A program made the translations under genes and the position numbers. 64,000 bases of DNA from Thermogemmatispora sp042408965 (GTDB lineage Bacteria; Chloroflexota; Ktedonobacteria; Ktedonobacterales; Ktedonobacteraceae), in the NCBI GenBank assembly GCA_042408965.1, contig JBHOQN010000165.1, positions 3,800-67,799 of the forward strand, written 5' to 3'. Positions 61,361 to 64,000 of the stretch are shown in pieces. The notes under the pieces were generated by a model. The model had not been told where the DNA came from. It worked only from the letters and a program-made list of their open reading frames with translations, and did not search any database. Position 1 is the stretch's first letter, and each line of letters opens with the position of its first letter.

Positions 61361-61612
61361 ACATCCTCCTTGTGTACGAACCAGAGATTCCCAGGAGGGG
61401 GCTATCTCTAAGGCACAGTCGCTCTATATCATAGCGCGCGCAGCAGCCTTTTTCCAGCGTGACCTTTCTGCTGCGGCGAGCCTGGCGCCCCCTCTCTTCC
61501 ACGTCTGCCAGCGCCAGGGCGTGAAGACCCGGCTGGCGGCCGGGCTGGAAGGGGACTCCAGGCCAGGGCGGCCGGGGAATAAAGCCCCCCAGCCTGGTGT
61601 TATCGTAGGTAG

Positions 61613-61639
61613 TTAGCAGTCAAAATTAGTGAGTGCTAG
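61613..61639. promoter_or_regulatory. CIRCE element (HrcA operator)
   Basis: TTAGCAGTC-N9-GAGTGCTAG matches the CIRCE consensus TTAGCACTC-N9-GAGTGCTAA at 16 of 18 arm positions, with the exact 9-bp spacing. It overlaps the -35 of the ClpE-like gene promoter, so HrcA should repress it in the absence of heat or unfolded protein stress. Confidence 0.8.
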
Positions 61640-61665
61640 ACAGCGGGAGCCACCTGTGCTATAAT
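61637..61665 (+). promoter_or_regulatory. Heat-regulated promoter of the ClpE-like gene
   Basis: TAGACA (61637-61642), 17 bp, TGC-TATAAT (TATAAT 61660-61665), an extended -10. It overlaps the last bases of the CIRCE element. Confidence 0.75.
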
Positions 61666-61748
61666 GCTGGCAATCCCCTGCACAGATTGCTAATTATCTC
61701 CGGGAGCCAGGCGAGCCACCGCCCTCCCGGTTCAGTGAGGAGCCTGTA

Positions 61749-63980
61749 ATGAAGTGTGAACGATGTCAAAAAAATGCTGCTCGCATCCGCGTAGATCTGC
61801 TGGTCGATGGGCGAAGAGAACAGCACTATCTCTGCCAGCAGTGTGTTGATGAGCTGATGCGTTCGTCAATGGAGCAGGCGAGCAGCTTCTTCGGACAGGG
61901 CTTCCCCGGTGCTCCCTTCAGCTTCTTCAATGGCCAGGAGGCAGCAGCGAGTGGTCGTGGTACGGCAACGGCCGAGCGGCAGGCCAGCACGAGCAAGACC
62001 CCGACACTTGATCAGTACGGGCGTGATATCACCGCTGAGGCGGCGCAAGGGAAGCTTGATCCGGCGGTTGGTCGCGAGCGGGAACTGCGTCGTTTGATCA
62101 CGGTGCTGGGTCGTCGGCAGAAGAACAACCCCGTGCTGATTGGGGAGCCCGGGGTAGGGAAGACGGCAATTGTCGAGGATCTGGCGCGGCGCATTCACGC
62201 CGGCAATGTTCCGGCCCCGCTGCGCAACAAGCGTATCGTGGCTCTCAACATTGGTGGCATGGTGGCCGGCGCAATGTTCCGCGGGCAGTTTGAGCAGCGC
62301 ATCAAGGCCATCCTTGATGAGTTGCGGCAGGCGCCGGATGTGATCGTCTTTATCGATGAGCTACATACCGTTGTCGGTGCGGGTGCCGCGGAGGGTGCGG
62401 TCGGCGCTTCGGATATGCTCAAGCCAGCGCTGGCGCGCGGTGAGATCCGCTGCATTGGAGCGACAACGCTTGATGAATATCGCAAATATATCGAGAAGGA
62501 TGCGGCCCTCGAACGTCGCTTTCAGCCGATCATGGTTGATGAGCCGAGCGTCGAGGAGGCCATCGAGATGCTGCGCACCGTGCGGCCTAACTATGAGGCC
62601 CATCATGGTGTAAGCATTCCTGACGAGGCGATTGAGGCGGCAGTCAGGCTGGCGGATCGCTATATCAACGATCGCTTCCTGCCCGACAAGGCCATCGATG
62701 TCATGGACGAGGCGGCCTCGGCTCTGCGTCTGGAGGCTCTGGAGAAGGGCATCGTCAGCCCGGCGATGATCTCGGAGCTGGAGAAGGAGCTGGCCGATAT
62801 CCAGGCGAAGAAGGAGGCGGCCGCCACGGCGGAGGATTACGAGCGCGCGGCCCTGCTCCGTCAGCAAGAGCTGCTGACGCTGCAGAAGCTGGAGAAGGCG
62901 CGTGCGGAGACCAGCGCCACCTTCCAGTTGATTGTGACGCCGGAGCAGATCGCCCAGGTCGTTGAGAACTGGACAGGCGTGCCCGTGACGCAGATGCTGG
63001 AGAGCGAGCGCCAGAACCTGCGTGATCTGGAGGAGCGTTTACGCAAGCGTGTCGTCGGTCAGGATGAGGCGATCAGCGCCGTCGCGCGGGCGATCCGCCG
63101 CTCGCGTGCCGGATTGAAAGATCCGAAGAGGCCGATCGGTTCCTTCCTCTTCCTCGGTCCGACGGGCGTAGGAAAGACGGAGCTGGCCCGGGCCCTGGCG
63201 GCCGAACTCTTTGGCGGCGAGGAGAATATGATTCGCCTCGATATGTCGGAGTACATGGAGCCGCACACGGTCTCGCGTCTCTTTGGCAGCCCGCCCGGCT
63301 ATGTGGGCTATGAGGAGGGCGGTCAGTTGACCGAGCAGGTGCGGCGACGGCCATACAGCGTCATCCTGATGGACGAAGTGGAGAAGGCTCATCCTGAGGT
63401 CTTCAACGCTCTGCTGCAAATCATGGACGATGGCCGTCTGACGGATGGTCAGGGACGCACGGTGGACTTCAAGAACACAGTGCTGATCATGACCAGCAAC
63501 GCCGGCACGAACGAACTCAGGCGTGCGGCGCGCATTGGCTTCATGCCCAGGACCGCTGGCAGTGAGCGCGAGGAGCACTACGAGGCAATGCGTACCAAAG
63601 CGCTGGAGGGTCTCAAGCAGCTTTTCAGGCCGGAGTTTCTGAACCGCATCGACCAGATTGTGGTTTTCCATTCGCTGGGCCGAGACGAGCTGTATCGCAT
63701 CGTCGATCTGCTGCTGAATCAGGTGCGTGAGCGCCTACGCGAGCAGAAGATCGAGCTGATCATCAGCGATGAGGTGCGCGAGTTCCTGTTGCGCGAGGGC
63801 TACGACGAGGAGTACGGTGCGCGTCCTCTGCGCCGTGCCATCCAGACGCACATCGACGATACACTGGCAGATGCGCTGCTCAATGGTGACATTGCGCCGG
63901 GCCAGACTGTGCGCCTGGAGCTGCGCGACGGGCGCGTGGTCGCGCTGGGCGAGGCTATTGCCCTGCAGGAGACGGCCTGA
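61749..63980 (+). CDS. clpE: ClpE-like AAA+ unfoldase with N-terminal zinc finger
   Basis: 743 aa. Cys3, Cys6, Cys29 and Cys32 form an N-terminal zinc finger in place of the Clp N domain, the mark of ClpE. Two AAA+ modules follow: Walker A1 'GEPGVGKT' (about 132-139) with Walker B 'VIVFIDELH', and Walker A2 'GPTGVGKT' (about 470-477) with 'VILMDEVEKAHP'. Between them is a UVR-like helical segment (about 345-375; 'ATAEDYERAALLRQ'). It would unfold proteins for ClpP or disaggregate them with stress. The CIRCE operator just upstream fits heat control, though Bacillus clpE is CtsR-regulated. No ClpP is adjacent. Confidence 0.9.
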   Translation: MKCERCQKNAARIRVDLLVDGRREQHYLCQQCVDELMRSSMEQASSFFGQGFPGAPFSFFNGQEAAASGRGTATAERQASTSKTPTLDQYGRDITAEAAQGKLDPAVGRERELRRLITVLGRRQKNNPVLIGEPGVGKTAIVEDLARRIHAGNVPAPLRNKRIVALNIGGMVAGAMFRGQFEQRIKAILDELRQAPDVIVFIDELHTVVGAGAAEGAVGASDMLKPALARGEIRCIGATTLDEYRKYIEKDAALERRFQPIMVDEPSVEEAIEMLRTVRPNYEAHHGVSIPDEAIEAAVRLADRYINDRFLPDKAIDVMDEAASALRLEALEKGIVSPAMISELEKELADIQAKKEAAATAEDYERAALLRQQELLTLQKLEKARAETSATFQLIVTPEQIAQVVENWTGVPVTQMLESERQNLRDLEERLRKRVVGQDEAISAVARAIRRSRAGLKDPKRPIGSFLFLGPTGVGKTELARALAAELFGGEENMIRLDMSEYMEPHTVSRLFGSPPGYVGYEEGGQLTEQVRRRPYSVILMDEVEKAHPEVFNALLQIMDDGRLTDGQGRTVDFKNTVLIMTSNAGTNELRRAARIGFMPRTAGSEREEHYEAMRTKALEGLKQLFRPEFLNRIDQIVVFHSLGRDELYRIVDLLLNQVRERLREQKIELIISDEVREFLLREGYDEEYGARPLRRAIQTHIDDTLADALLNGDIAPGQTVRLELRDGRVVALGEAIALQETA

Positions 63981-64000
63981 CCGCCCTGCCAGGGAAGAGG

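Larger units (their letters stand above)
61361..61748 (+). other. Intergenic region before the ClpE-like gene
   Basis: 388 bp between divergent genes. It contains the CIRCE element and promoter at 61613-61665; the rest is GC-rich and no gene or RNA fold was seen. The ClpE-like transcript leader is about 75 nt. Confidence 0.5.

Noticed and set aside
1..64000. Mobile element, prophage or CRISPR array
   Set aside because: No transposase, integrase, terminal repeats or regularly spaced repeats were seen; the only exact tandem repeat is in a coding linker.

Overview
The window is about 60% GC bacterial chromosome with dense, mostly short operons. No tRNA, rRNA, CRISPR array or transposase was recognised. 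The lineage is inferred: many Ser/Thr kinases, FHA proteins and proteins opening with a CxxC...CxxC zinc ribbon, a HisKA_2-type sensor kinase, and an Asp-type MurA beside class V aminotransferase and QueA homologues, fit a Chloroflexota bacterium, probably Ktedonobacteria (Thermogemmatispora-like). No marker gene proves this.

Layout. 1-1241: tail of a Ser/Thr kinase, then a PPP-type phosphatase. 1703-6262: glutamate synthase large subunit. 6355-8788: TetR regulator and DHA2 drug exporter, with a consensus promoter and a palindromic operator. 9023-14769 (minus): MurA, an FAD oxidoreductase, an FHA protein, a zinc-ribbon membrane protein and a lipoprotein. 15304-18998 (plus): DnaA, an SDR and QueA. 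19138-23267 (minus): a NitT/TauT-type ABC importer and a methyltransferase. 23869-29583 (plus): a small winged-helix-like protein, a HAMP membrane protein coupled to an M20 peptidase, a J-domain/zinc-ribbon membrane protein and a DHDPS/HOGA-family aldolase. 29658-31661 (minus): two tandem paralogous zinc-ribbon membrane proteins.

32052-41051 is a signalling block: GAF-GAF sensor kinase and receiver-only regulator, then a zinc-ribbon Ser/Thr kinase, an FHA membrane protein and two Ser/Thr kinase-FHA fusions, with a HAD phosphatase on the other strand. 41129-46015 is a four-gene glycosyltransferase operon (one membrane GT87-like, three GT4). 46168-51005 holds a HIT protein, a zinc-ribbon/HTH-repeat protein and a pseudokinase-DinG helicase fusion. 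51334-54376 holds an NrtR-like Nudix regulator and an amino-acid permease-histidine kinase fusion. 54565-63980 holds a HAD hydrolase, a class V aminotransferase, RF1, a basic coiled-coil membrane protein, a histidine phosphatase, an APH-family kinase and a ClpE-like ATPase behind a CIRCE element.

The most notable points are the pseudokinase-DinG fusion, which has an SOS-box-like palindrome in its leader; the permease-histidine kinase fusion; a 21-bp GT-N7-AC palindrome in the promoter of the NrtR-like gene; the CIRCE-controlled ClpE-like gene; and the Cys-to-Asp MurA. Function calls come from motif reading only; no database search was run.
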